From: Brevundimonas sp.
GTDB lineage: Bacteria; Pseudomonadota; Alphaproteobacteria; Caulobacterales; Caulobacteraceae
Direction of reading: 5' to 3'
Assembly (NCBI GenBank): GCA_030693575.1
Contig: JAUYAG010000186.1
Location: 1-41,723, forward strand
DNA length: 41,723 nucleotides
The position numbers and the translations under genes are program-made. Positions 29,576 through 37,953 of the stretch are shown in pieces. The notes beneath the pieces were generated by a model, which was not told the DNA's origin, did no database searches, and worked only from the letters and a program-made list of their open reading frames with translations. Position 1 is the stretch's first letter. Each line of letters opens with the position of its first letter.

Positions 29576-29938
29576 ATGCGTCTGTTTCTTCGCCTTGCCG
29601 GTGCCCTGGTCCTTCTCGTGCTGGTCGCTCTGATGCTGGCACCCGGCGGCACGATCGAGGCCGAGACGCTGATCTGGGACAAGGCGGCGCATTTCATCGC
29701 CTTCGGCCTGATCCTCTGGAGCCTCGGCGTGCTGTTCCGGCGTCTGCCGCGAACCTGGGCCGCGCTGCTGGCCGTGGCGCTCGGAGCCGCCGTCGAGGTG
29801 GTCCAGCGGTATGTCGGCCGCGACCCCAGTTGGGGTGACCTCCTCGCCGACGTGCTGGGCGTGGCGACCGCGCTGCTGATCTGGCTGGTCTGGCGCGGGT
29901 TCCGGCCGCGACAGGCCTTTCAGACCTCGAACACCTGA
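29576..29938 (+). CDS. VanZ-like family membrane protein
   Basis: IWDKAAHFIAFGLILWSLG, AAVEVVQRYVGRDPSWGDLLADVLGV. Confidence 0.78.
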   Translation: MRLFLRLAGALVLLVLVALMLAPGGTIEAETLIWDKAAHFIAFGLILWSLGVLFRRLPRTWAALLAVALGAAVEVVQRYVGRDPSWGDLLADVLGVATALLIWLVWRGFRPRQAFQTSNT

Positions 29939-30006
29939 GGCCACCCGGCGCGTCTCGAGGCGTCCGATTTGTTTACGCCTTCACTGTAACAATCCGGACA
30001 TTGGAT

Positions 30007-32175
30007 ATGGCCGGAGGAAACCGGTTGCGGGGTCATTGGCGTCTTTTCAGGCATGAAGCAGGTCGCATCGCCGGCCCGCCGGCCTGGGTCTATGTGCTGC
30101 TGTTCGCCGCCTCGCAGCTGACCGGCCACTGGAGCGCGGTGACGTTCGACGCCATCGCGATCTGGCTATCAAATGGCATCCTCGCCGCGGCGCTGCTGCA
30201 ACTGCATCGCCGGCCCGCCTTGGCGGTGCTGACCGCCTGTTTCGCCATCAATCTGTTCAGCAATGTCATCCGCGGCGACGCCGGCATGCTGCTCTGGCTG
30301 AACGCGCTCATGAACATGGGCGAGGCCTTCCTGTGCGCCTTCCTGGCCCGCCGGGTCTGCGGCGCGGCGCTCGACATGCGCCGCCCGAAGCGCCTGCTGA
30401 CCTTTGTCGCCTTTTCCGCGGTCCCCGCCGTCGTCGTGACGACCGCCGTCGGCTTCAGCCTGGTGATGGGGATGCGGGGAATGGGTCTCAGCACCGCCGC
30501 CGTGTTCAAGATCTATACCTTTGTCAGCGTGGAACTGCTCGGCCTCCTGCTGGTGACGCCGGTCCTGCTGCTGGTGGCGCGGGCTCACCGTTTCGAGGGC
30601 ATGACCCGCGCGCGCGCGCCCGAGGCCATCGGTCTGTTCCTGCTGATGCTGGTCGTGACGACGGCGGTCTTCTGGCAGGACAATCTGTCCATCGCCTACC
30701 TGACCTTCCCGCCGATGCTGTTGATCAGCCTCCGCCTGTCGCCGACGAAGACCGCGGTCGCGCTGATCCTGCTCGCGGGTATCACCGGAGCGGCCACGCT
30801 CACCGGCCACGGCCCCGTGCATCTGACGCGACTGACCGAGGTCGCCGGCCTCGAGGGGGTCTCGCCCATGTTGCGGCGGCTGGGCATCTACAATCTGTAC
30901 CTGCTGGCCATGGTCGCCACCATCCTGCCGATCTCGACGCTGATGACCGAACGCCGGCGGCTGGAGGCGCGCCTGCGCGCCCGCACCCTCGCGGCCCAGG
31001 AAGCCCGGTGGGCCGCCGAGGACGCGGCGGCCGCACGCTCACGCTTCCTGGCGATGATGAGCCATGAGTTGCGCACGCCGCTGAACGGCGTCGCCGGCTT
31101 CGCCGATGTGCTGGCCAGCCGGCCCGGCCTGGACGCCGTCGCCGTGCGCCAGGCGCGCCAGATCCGCCAGTCCAGCGACGGCCTGCTGATGCTGGTCGAG
31201 GACATCCTCGACTTCGCCCGCGGCGACGACACCCTGACCACTGAGCCGCTCGATCTCGCCGCCGTGGCCCGCGAGACGGTGGCACCCGGTCTGGCGGCCG
31301 CCGAGGCCCGCGGCCTCAGCCTGATCATCGACGACCGGCTTCCGTCCCACGCCCGCTTCACCGCGGACCGGCGCGCCCTGCGACAGGCCCTGCACCCGCT
31401 GGTCGCCAATGCGGTCAAATTCACCGAACGAGGCGAGGTCGTGGTGCGGCTGGATCGCGCCGGCGACGGCGTCTGCATCCGGGTTTCCGATACCGGCTGC
31501 GGCATTGAGCCGTCGACCCTGCCCGATCTGTTCGAAGCCTTCGCCCAGGGCGACGCCTCGATCCGGCGCAATCACTCCGGCATGGGCCTCGGTCTGGCGC
31601 TCGCCGCGCGCCACGTGCGGCGCATGGGCGGGCGGATCGACGTGGACAGCCGCGTCGGCGAAGGCTCGACCTTCATCCTGAACCTGCCGTTCGAACGCAC
31701 AGCCGACGTCGTCGACGAGATCCGTCCCGCCGAGGCGTCCGCACCGGCCGAGGATTGCGGCCGGGCACCCTCCGTGCTCGTCGTTGACGATCACCCGGTC
31801 AACCGAGAGGTCGCCCGGATCATGCTGGAAGCCTTCGGCTGCGAGGTGGTCGAGGTCTACGACGGCCAGCAGGCGCTCGACGCCGTAGCGGAGCAGGTCT
31901 TCGATCTGGTGCTGATGGATGTTCGCATGCCGAACATGGACGGGCTGGAGGCGACGCGGCGCATCCGCGCCATGCCGGGTGCGGCCGGGGGCCTGTCCAT
32001 CGTGGCCATGACCGCCGACGCCATGCCCGAGGATGTGAACCTCTGCCTCGACGCGGGCATGAACGCCCACATGGCCAAGCCAATCAACCAGGCCGGCCTG
32101 CTGTCGATGGTGAACCTGGCCCTGTCCGGCGACCTCCCGGCCGCCCGCGTGGCTTTCGAGGCCGAGGCGGCCTAG
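30007..32175 (+). CDS. MASE1-type membrane hybrid sensor histidine kinase/response regulator
   Basis: Multi-TM N-terminus (AIAIWLSNGILAAALL...), HisKA SRFLAMMSHELRTPLNGVAG, HATPase SDTGCGIEPS and SGMGLGLALAARHVRRMGG, REC VLVVDDHPVNREV...LVLMDVRMPNMDG. Start TTG 30001 or ATG 30007. Confidence 0.9.
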   Translation: MAGGNRLRGHWRLFRHEAGRIAGPPAWVYVLLFAASQLTGHWSAVTFDAIAIWLSNGILAAALLQLHRRPALAVLTACFAINLFSNVIRGDAGMLLWLNALMNMGEAFLCAFLARRVCGAALDMRRPKRLLTFVAFSAVPAVVVTTAVGFSLVMGMRGMGLSTAAVFKIYTFVSVELLGLLLVTPVLLLVARAHRFEGMTRARAPEAIGLFLLMLVVTTAVFWQDNLSIAYLTFPPMLLISLRLSPTKTAVALILLAGITGAATLTGHGPVHLTRLTEVAGLEGVSPMLRRLGIYNLYLLAMVATILPISTLMTERRRLEARLRARTLAAQEARWAAEDAAAARSRFLAMMSHELRTPLNGVAGFADVLASRPGLDAVAVRQARQIRQSSDGLLMLVEDILDFARGDDTLTTEPLDLAAVARETVAPGLAAAEARGLSLIIDDRLPSHARFTADRRALRQALHPLVANAVKFTERGEVVVRLDRAGDGVCIRVSDTGCGIEPSTLPDLFEAFAQGDASIRRNHSGMGLGLALAARHVRRMGGRIDVDSRVGEGSTFILNLPFERTADVVDEIRPAEASAPAEDCGRAPSVLVVDDHPVNREVARIMLEAFGCEVVEVYDGQQALDAVAEQVFDLVLMDVRMPNMDGLEATRRIRAMPGAAGGLSIVAMTADAMPEDVNLCLDAGMNAHMAKPINQAGLLSMVNLALSGDLPAARVAFEAEAA

Positions 32176-32822
32176 CTGCCATAGCGGCCCACCAGCGGAA
32201 ATCGCTCGGCCCAGAACGCCGTCAGCTCCGGCAGGGTGTCGACGCGTCGCATGACCTCGCCCATGCGCGGGGCAACCTCATGGAACCGCGCGCGGTGCGG
32301 CGTCCAGCGGCTGGCGACCGAGACATAGAGGTCCAGAACCGTCAGCTCTGCGCCAAGAAGGAAACGCCCCGGCGTGATCTGGCTTTCCATCGCCGCCCAG
32401 CAGTCGGCGATGCGTTCGGCGGTGCGGACCTTGATCATCTCCTGCGCGGCCGGATCGTCGCCCGCCAGCCGCGACGGCTCGTCCCGGACCCAGAACATCG
32501 AATAGATCGCCGCCGGCACGAAGGTCATCCAGCGCAGGAACTGCGCCCGCCGCGGATCGCACGGCTCCGGTGCCAGCGCCGCCTCGGGATGCTGTTCCGC
32601 CAGCCAGATCAGGATCGCCGCGCTTTCGGTGATGGTCTCGCCATCCGGGGTGACCAGGGCCGGAATCTGCCGCATCGGATTGACCGGCGCGACCTTGTCC
32701 CGCTCGGCTTCGCCTTCCCAGGTCACGGCCTCGATCACGGTGTAGGGCGCGCCGATCAGGGTCAGGGCCGCCTCGACCGGGACCGATCCCGAGCCCGCCG
32801 CGCCATAGAGGGTATAGGTCAT
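32172..32822 (-). CDS. Glutathione S-transferase family protein
   Basis: MTYTLYGAAGSGSVPVEAALTLIGAPYTVIE...NPMRQIPALVTPDGETITESAAILIWLAEQHP. ATG 32822. Confidence 0.9.
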   Translation of the reverse strand: MTYTLYGAAGSGSVPVEAALTLIGAPYTVIEAVTWEGEAERDKVAPVNPMRQIPALVTPDGETITESAAILIWLAEQHPEAALAPEPCDPRRAQFLRWMTFVPAAIYSMFWVRDEPSRLAGDDPAAQEMIKVRTAERIADCWAAMESQITPGRFLLGAELTVLDLYVSVASRWTPHRARFHEVAPRMGEVMRRVDTLPELTAFWAERFPLVGRYGS

Positions 32823-32949
32823 GGATGCCTCCTTTTCCGTGGACCAGGCTAGGGCGCCGGCCGTCGCTCCGCGCCTGAGACCTGCGCCTGCACCCATAGG
32901 GAAGGCTTGGGCTTGTCCCCAGCAGCATCCCCAGCGACCTGCGGCGGAC

Positions 32950-32996
32950 ATACCATATCTAGCGATCGCGAAAAAAGTGATCGCAATATAGCCCTA
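32950..32996. promoter_or_regulatory. Candidate pair of NrdR-like boxes upstream of nrdB
   Basis: CCATATCTAG (32953-32962) and CAATATAG (32984-32991); ATAT cores 31 bp apart. Confidence 0.35.
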
Positions 32997-33072
32997 ATTC
33001 GGCTTGGCGCCGGGGCCATCCGCCCGCATGGTGAATCCTCAATCCCGGATTCGCTTCCAGAGCCCCGTACCG

Positions 33073-34116
33073 ATGAACGCGCACGTCTCGATCAAGCCCA
33101 CCACCCCCGGCCTGCTCACCGCCTCGGCGGCCTACAAGCCGTTCCGCTATCCGTGGGCCTTCGACATGTGGAAGAAGCAGCAGCAGGTCCACTGGATGCC
33201 CGAGGAGGTGCCGCTGGGCGAGGACTGCAAGGACTGGGCAGCCAATCTGACGCCGTCGGAACGCAACCTGCTGACCCAGATCTTCCGCTTCTTCACCCAG
33301 GCCGACATCGAGGTCCAGGACAACTACATGGAGCGCTACGGTCGGGTGTTCAAACCGACCGAGGTCAAGATGATGCTGGCGTCCTTCGCCAACATGGAGA
33401 CCATCCACATCGCGGCCTACGCCCTGCTGCTCGAGACCATCGGCATGCCCGAGAGCGAGTTCGGCGCCTTCATGGAATACGAGGCCATGCGCGACAAGCA
33501 TGACTTCATGGGCAAGTTCGGGGTCGAGACCAACGGCGACATCGCCCGCACCCTGGCCATGTTCGGCGGCTTCACCGAAGGGCTCCAGCTGTTCGCCTCC
33601 TTCGCGATGCTGATGAATTTCCCGCGCCAGAACAAGATGAAGGGCATGGGCCAGATCGTCAGCTGGTCGGTCCGCGACGAGAGCCTGCACTGCGACGGCA
33701 TCATCAAACTCTACCACGCCTTCAACAAGGAGACGGGGGCCGTCACCCAGGCCGTGGCCGACGACATCGTCGACTGCTGCCGGACCGTGGTTGAAATGGA
33801 AGACCGCTTCATCGACCTGGCCTTCGAGATGGGCCCGGTGCAGGGCATGACGCCCGACGACATCAAACAGTACATCCGCTTCATCGCCGACTGGCGCCTG
33901 CGCCAGCTGCACCTGCCCGAAGTCTACGGCGTCAAGGAAAACCCGCTGCCCTGGCTGCAGTCCCTGCTGTCGGGCGTGGAGCACGCCAACTTCTTCGAAG
34001 CCCGCGCCACCGAATACTCCAAGGCCGCCACCACCGGCGCCTGGCACGGCCCGGAAGGCGTCTGGGGCAGTTTCGACGCCATGATGAAGAAGCGGACCGA
34101 GGGCGCGGAGGCTTGA
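33073..34116 (+). CDS. nrdB: Ribonucleoside-diphosphate reductase, small (beta) subunit
   Basis: FFTQADIEVQDNYMERY, ASFANMETIHIAAYALLLETIG, VSWSVRDESLHCDGIIKLYH, YIRFIADWRLRQLHL. ATG 33073. Confidence 0.96.
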   Translation: MNAHVSIKPTTPGLLTASAAYKPFRYPWAFDMWKKQQQVHWMPEEVPLGEDCKDWAANLTPSERNLLTQIFRFFTQADIEVQDNYMERYGRVFKPTEVKMMLASFANMETIHIAAYALLLETIGMPESEFGAFMEYEAMRDKHDFMGKFGVETNGDIARTLAMFGGFTEGLQLFASFAMLMNFPRQNKMKGMGQIVSWSVRDESLHCDGIIKLYHAFNKETGAVTQAVADDIVDCCRTVVEMEDRFIDLAFEMGPVQGMTPDDIKQYIRFIADWRLRQLHLPEVYGVKENPLPWLQSLLSGVEHANFFEARATEYSKAATTGAWHGPEGVWGSFDAMMKKRTEGAEA

Positions 34117-34123
34117 TCGGCCC

Positions 34124-35695
34124 TCAGGTCCCCGGCTGAATATACGGTATCCGCCCGAAGAACCGCCGCTCGTCCCCACGCGGGTCGTTTTCCATACGGG
34201 GCGGCAGGTCCATGACCATGGTCTCGCGCCGCGCCAGCGAATAGGGCGTCCAGCGCGGCAGGCCGGCGTGGTTCGGATCGCCGGTGCGGGCGAAGGCCAG
34301 AAGGGCGTCGCTCATCCGGTCGGACATGGCCTGCGCCTCCGGTCCGACCGCCCCCGACCCCTCGGCGGCGACATTGTCCAGCATCAGCGGAATGTCCGAG
34401 GTGTGGAAGGCACCGGTCCGGCCGTTCGGCATGCGCGAGGCCCAGTCCAGTTGATAGACGAAGGCGGGCGAGCCCTGCGCCGCCCGCATCTCGGCCTCGA
34501 TCACGGCGGCGCGCCAGCTGCGGGCGGCGGTGGTGGCGCGGATCAGGACCTGATCCGGGCTCATCTCCGGATGCTCTCGCCGATACCAGGCCACGACCTC
34601 TTCCGGCGCCACATCGATCCGCATCTGCGACGGCGTCAGCCGGGCGGGCAGGGCGTCCCAGGTCAGGCCCGCATTGGCCGGGTCGCCGCCGAGGAAGGCC
34701 AGCGTCTCCTCGCGCGTGTTGCCAATCATCATCGGTATCGCCGCCGACTGCGGCGCGGCGTCCGGCCAGAACGGGTGCCGGGTCAGGCTGCGCCCGTCCA
34801 GCACCGGCCCGAAATACAGCGAACCGCCGAGGATGGGGTCGGTCGCCCCCGCGGCCTCGATCAGCCGCTCGACCGGCATCGTCCTGACCGCGTCGATCCG
34901 GTCGGGCGTCAGGCCCAGCGCTTCAAGCCAGACCTCGGCCCGACGCGTGGCGTTCAGCGGCCCCGAGGCCGTCACCTGCTGGCCGCTCATGGTCACGGCC
35001 CGGTGAAACAGGCCGACGGCGGCTGGCATGGCCATCAGGGTGGCGATCTTGGCCCCGCCGCCCGACTGGCCGACCACGGTCACGCAGCCGGGATCGCCCC
35101 CGAAGGCCGCGATATTGTCCCGCACCCACTGCAGCGCCAGCACCAGATCCAGCTGGCCCAGATTGCCGCTGTCCTCGAACCCCGGAGCCAGCCGCGCCAG
35201 CGAGGCATACCCCAGTGGCCCCAGCCGGTGGTTCACCGTCACGACGACCACATCGCCCTTCGCAGCCAGCCGCGCCCCGTGGGTCAGTGGACTGGACCCC
35301 GATCCGGTCGAATAGGCCCCGCCGTGGATATAGACGATCACCGGTCGCCGCCCGGCGTCCAGCTTCGGCGTCCAGACGTTGAGCCGCAGGCAGTCTTCGG
35401 ACTGGTCCGGCTCGTTCCCGCGTTGGGGGGAGGCGGGTCCGTACTCTACGCCGGGAAGGGGTTCGCGCCATGAGGCCGGCGGGATCGGCGGCTGGAACCG
35501 CCGCGGGCCCGTGTCCGCGCCGTACGGGACGCCCTTGAACGCCAGCACCTCGCCCTCGAACCGGGCGCTGACCGGGCCGTGACGGGTCGCCGCGAGTACG
35601 CTGATCGAGCGGGCTCTGGCCGGGATCGCCGGGGCGACAAGCGCCGCCCCCGCCGCCAGCCCCAGCCCCCGTCGGGTCAGATGCCCGCGTACCAC
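34124..35695 (-). CDS. Carboxylesterase (type-B esterase/lipase family), predicted Tat substrate
   Basis: LTRRGLGLAAGAALVAP Tat-like signal; FKGVPYGADTGPRRFQPP, SEDCLRLNVWTP, VIVYIHGGAYSTGSG, VTVVGQSGGGAKIATLM. GTG 35695 preferred; ORF extends to 35716. Confidence 0.88.
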   Translation of the reverse strand: MVRGHLTRRGLGLAAGAALVAPAIPARARSISVLAATRHGPVSARFEGEVLAFKGVPYGADTGPRRFQPPIPPASWREPLPGVEYGPASPQRGNEPDQSEDCLRLNVWTPKLDAGRRPVIVYIHGGAYSTGSGSSPLTHGARLAAKGDVVVVTVNHRLGPLGYASLARLAPGFEDSGNLGQLDLVLALQWVRDNIAAFGGDPGCVTVVGQSGGGAKIATLMAMPAAVGLFHRAVTMSGQQVTASGPLNATRRAEVWLEALGLTPDRIDAVRTMPVERLIEAAGATDPILGGSLYFGPVLDGRSLTRHPFWPDAAPQSAAIPMMIGNTREETLAFLGGDPANAGLTWDALPARLTPSQMRIDVAPEEVVAWYRREHPEMSPDQVLIRATTAARSWRAAVIEAEMRAAQGSPAFVYQLDWASRMPNGRTGAFHTSDIPLMLDNVAAEGSGAVGPEAQAMSDRMSDALLAFARTGDPNHAGLPRWTPYSLARRETMVMDLPPRMENDPRGDERRFFGRIPYIQPGT

Positions 35696-36435
35696 TCGTA
35701 CCCCCGGTCTTCCCAATAGCCACCCTTGCCGCCGCCTATGTGGGCGAAGCTTTCGACCGCCTCGATCCGCCGGATGTATTTGGCATGCTTGTAGCCCAGC
35801 TGCCGCTCGACCCTGAGCCTCAGCGGCGCGCCATGCGGGACCGGCAGTACCGCTCCGTTCATCGCCCAGGCGAGGATGGTCTGCGGGTGCCGGGCGTCGA
35901 TCAGGTCGATGCTCTCATAATAGCGCTCCCCGTCCTCGGTCTGGGTCAGGGCGTCGAAACAGTGGAAGACGATGTAGCGCGCCCCGGGCTTCAGCCCGGC
36001 CTCGTCCAGCAGCGTCTCCAGCCGCACCCCGGTCCATTCGCCGATCGAGGTCCAGCCCTCGACGCAGTCGTGTTTGGTGATCTGGCTCTGCGACGGCCGC
36101 GCGCGCAGCTCGGCCAGGCTCAGCGACAGGGGCCGTTCGACCAGGCCGTCGATGACCAGCCGGTAGTCGGCGAACTCATTGTCCCTGAGCGCCTTGTAGT
36201 CGGCGGCGGCGGGGCTGATGGAGCCGTTGGCCCTGAAGTCGGGCGAGATCTCCGCGCGGCTGTAGGTCGGGGCCAGGGCGTCGCGGGGGATCAACAGCCG
36301 TTGCGTCCGCCGCGTCAGGCCTTCGCCCATCCGTCGCGCCTGTTCAGCCAGACTGGTCCCCGCCTGACCGCAGGCCGAGAGCAGGGCGGTCGCGGCCGTG
36401 GCGACGGCGCCGGTCAGCCAGTGGCGGCGGTTCAT
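35677..36435 (-). CDS. Sulfite-oxidase/MsrP-like molybdopterin-dependent oxidoreductase
   Basis: MNRRHWLTGAVATAATALLSACG (Tat plus lipobox), Moco-ligand region ITKHDCVEGWTSIGEWTGVRLETLLDEAG, HGAPLRLRVERQLGYKHAKYIRRIE. Confidence 0.9.
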   Translation of the reverse strand: MNRRHWLTGAVATAATALLSACGQAGTSLAEQARRMGEGLTRRTQRLLIPRDALAPTYSRAEISPDFRANGSISPAAADYKALRDNEFADYRLVIDGLVERPLSLSLAELRARPSQSQITKHDCVEGWTSIGEWTGVRLETLLDEAGLKPGARYIVFHCFDALTQTEDGERYYESIDLIDARHPQTILAWAMNGAVLPVPHGAPLRLRVERQLGYKHAKYIRRIEAVESFAHIGGGKGGYWEDRGYEWYAGI

Positions 36436-37250
36436 GGCGCGTCTCCCGCATCGGTCGGCGGCTTGCGCCGCAGCTTCGGTCCGGCGGTGGAACCGGGCGG
36501 CTCGATCACGAACCAGCCGGTGATCATCGACCGCATGTTGTTGAACAGGCCGGTCCAGATCACCAGCCCGACATGGATGACGATGAAGCCGACGATCAGC
36601 CCCGCCGAGATGAAGTGCAGCGTCCGCGCCGACTGCCGCCCGCCCATCAGATCCAGCAATATGCCGCCGATGGCGTTGAAGCCCGGCGACATCGACAGGC
36701 CGGTGATCAGCATCATCGGCAGGACGATCAGGATCATGGCCAGATAGGTCAGCTTCTGGATGACATTATAGGTCCGGGCGTGGTCGTCGGTCGGGAAGTG
36801 GAAGCGCGCGTGCTCCGCCACCGAGGGACCGATGCCCTTCAGGTCCGCGCCCGTCGGCCACAGCCTGCGGCCGAAGCGGCGGGTGAACAGACCCAGCAGC
36901 AGATAGAGCAGGCCGTTCAGCACGAAGATCCAGGCGAACAGGAAATGGTAGTTCCGCGCCTCCGCGAGGTTTCGCCCCTGCGGGATCAGCAACCAGTTCG
37001 GAATCTGGGGAATGCTGAGCCAGGGGTCGGCGAAGGTCGACCGAATGCCCCAGTACAGATGCGGGTGCGCCAGCAGGATGTTGAGCCCGCTCATGATCAG
37101 CACGACGACCGCCACGACATTCAGCCAGTGCGCCAGCCGCACCCAGGCCGGATGACGCCATGTGTCCGTGCGGCCGCGCGGCAGTGCGCGGTCCGCGTGA
37201 CGTCTGGATGTTTGGGCCGAAGGCTCGTCGGCGATGTCGGTCATGGTCAT
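36432..37250 (-). CDS. Cytochrome b561 / Ni,Fe-hydrogenase b-type cytochrome-like membrane protein
   Basis: WVRLAHWLNVVAVVVLIMSGLNI, YHFLFAWIFVLNGLLYLLLG, ARTLHFISAGLIVGFIVIHVGLVIWTG; 4-nt overlap (ATGA) with the molybdoenzyme. Confidence 0.9.
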   Translation of the reverse strand: MTMTDIADEPSAQTSRRHADRALPRGRTDTWRHPAWVRLAHWLNVVAVVVLIMSGLNILLAHPHLYWGIRSTFADPWLSIPQIPNWLLIPQGRNLAEARNYHFLFAWIFVLNGLLYLLLGLFTRRFGRRLWPTGADLKGIGPSVAEHARFHFPTDDHARTYNVIQKLTYLAMILIVLPMMLITGLSMSPGFNAIGGILLDLMGGRQSARTLHFISAGLIVGFIVIHVGLVIWTGLFNNMRSMITGWFVIEPPGSTAGPKLRRKPPTDAGDAP

Positions 37251-37357
37251 CCCCCGGGGCCGGCGCCGCTCAGCCCGACGGTCTCATGACCATGGGCAGG
37301 GCGCAACGCCGCAGACCCTGTTACGAGGCGTCCGGCCTCAGGGTTTCAGACCCGGCG

Positions 37358-37861
37358 TCAATATCCCGGCGTGCGGGTCACGCAGGAGCGGGGCGAGCGC
37401 TGGCAGGCGGCAACCTCGGCGGCCCAGGCGGCGCGATCGCGTTCGTAGCGAAGGCGGGCGGCCTCCGCGGCGGCGGCGTCGGCTTCCCACTGGGCGCGCT
37501 GGGTCTCCAGCCGGGCGGTCTCGGCGCGCCAGCGGGCGTCCTCCGCCTGCCAGGCGGCCGTGCCTTCTATCTCGCGGCGTTCGGCGGCGTTGTTGCGGGC
37601 GGCGATCTCGGCGTTCAGGCGGATGGTCTCGGCGACCTCGGTCGGGTCCTGCTGGGTCTCCGGCGCGGCGCTGTAACTCTCGCCGCGCTGGCGCAGCCAT
37701 TCCTCGGAGCCCGGTGCCGGCGCCGCCGGCGGGGCGGCGGGTGTGGTGGTCTGCAGGGACGTCTTGCCCCGGACGGGCACCTGGGGCGCGGTCGTCTGGG
37801 CGACGACCGGCGCGGCCGCCAGCAGCAGGGCGGTCACGGCGGCGAGGGTGAAGCGGGTCAT
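37358..37861 (-). CDS. Secreted hypothetical protein with coiled-coil region
   Basis: Signal peptide MTRFTLAAVTALLLAAAPVVAQ; Ala/Glu/Arg-rich helix; C-terminal CQRSPRSCVTRTPGY. Confidence 0.7.
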   Translation of the reverse strand: MTRFTLAAVTALLLAAAPVVAQTTAPQVPVRGKTSLQTTTPAAPPAAPAPGSEEWLRQRGESYSAAPETQQDPTEVAETIRLNAEIAARNNAAERREIEGTAAWQAEDARWRAETARLETQRAQWEADAAAAEAARLRYERDRAAWAAEVAACQRSPRSCVTRTPGY

Positions 37862-37953
37862 GCGGGACCTCCAGAACGGAAAAGCATCAAGCGAAGCTGG
37901 GCGGCAGCGCCCGGCGGCGCCAGTGATAACGCCGATCGGGCGATTTGGTCTCG

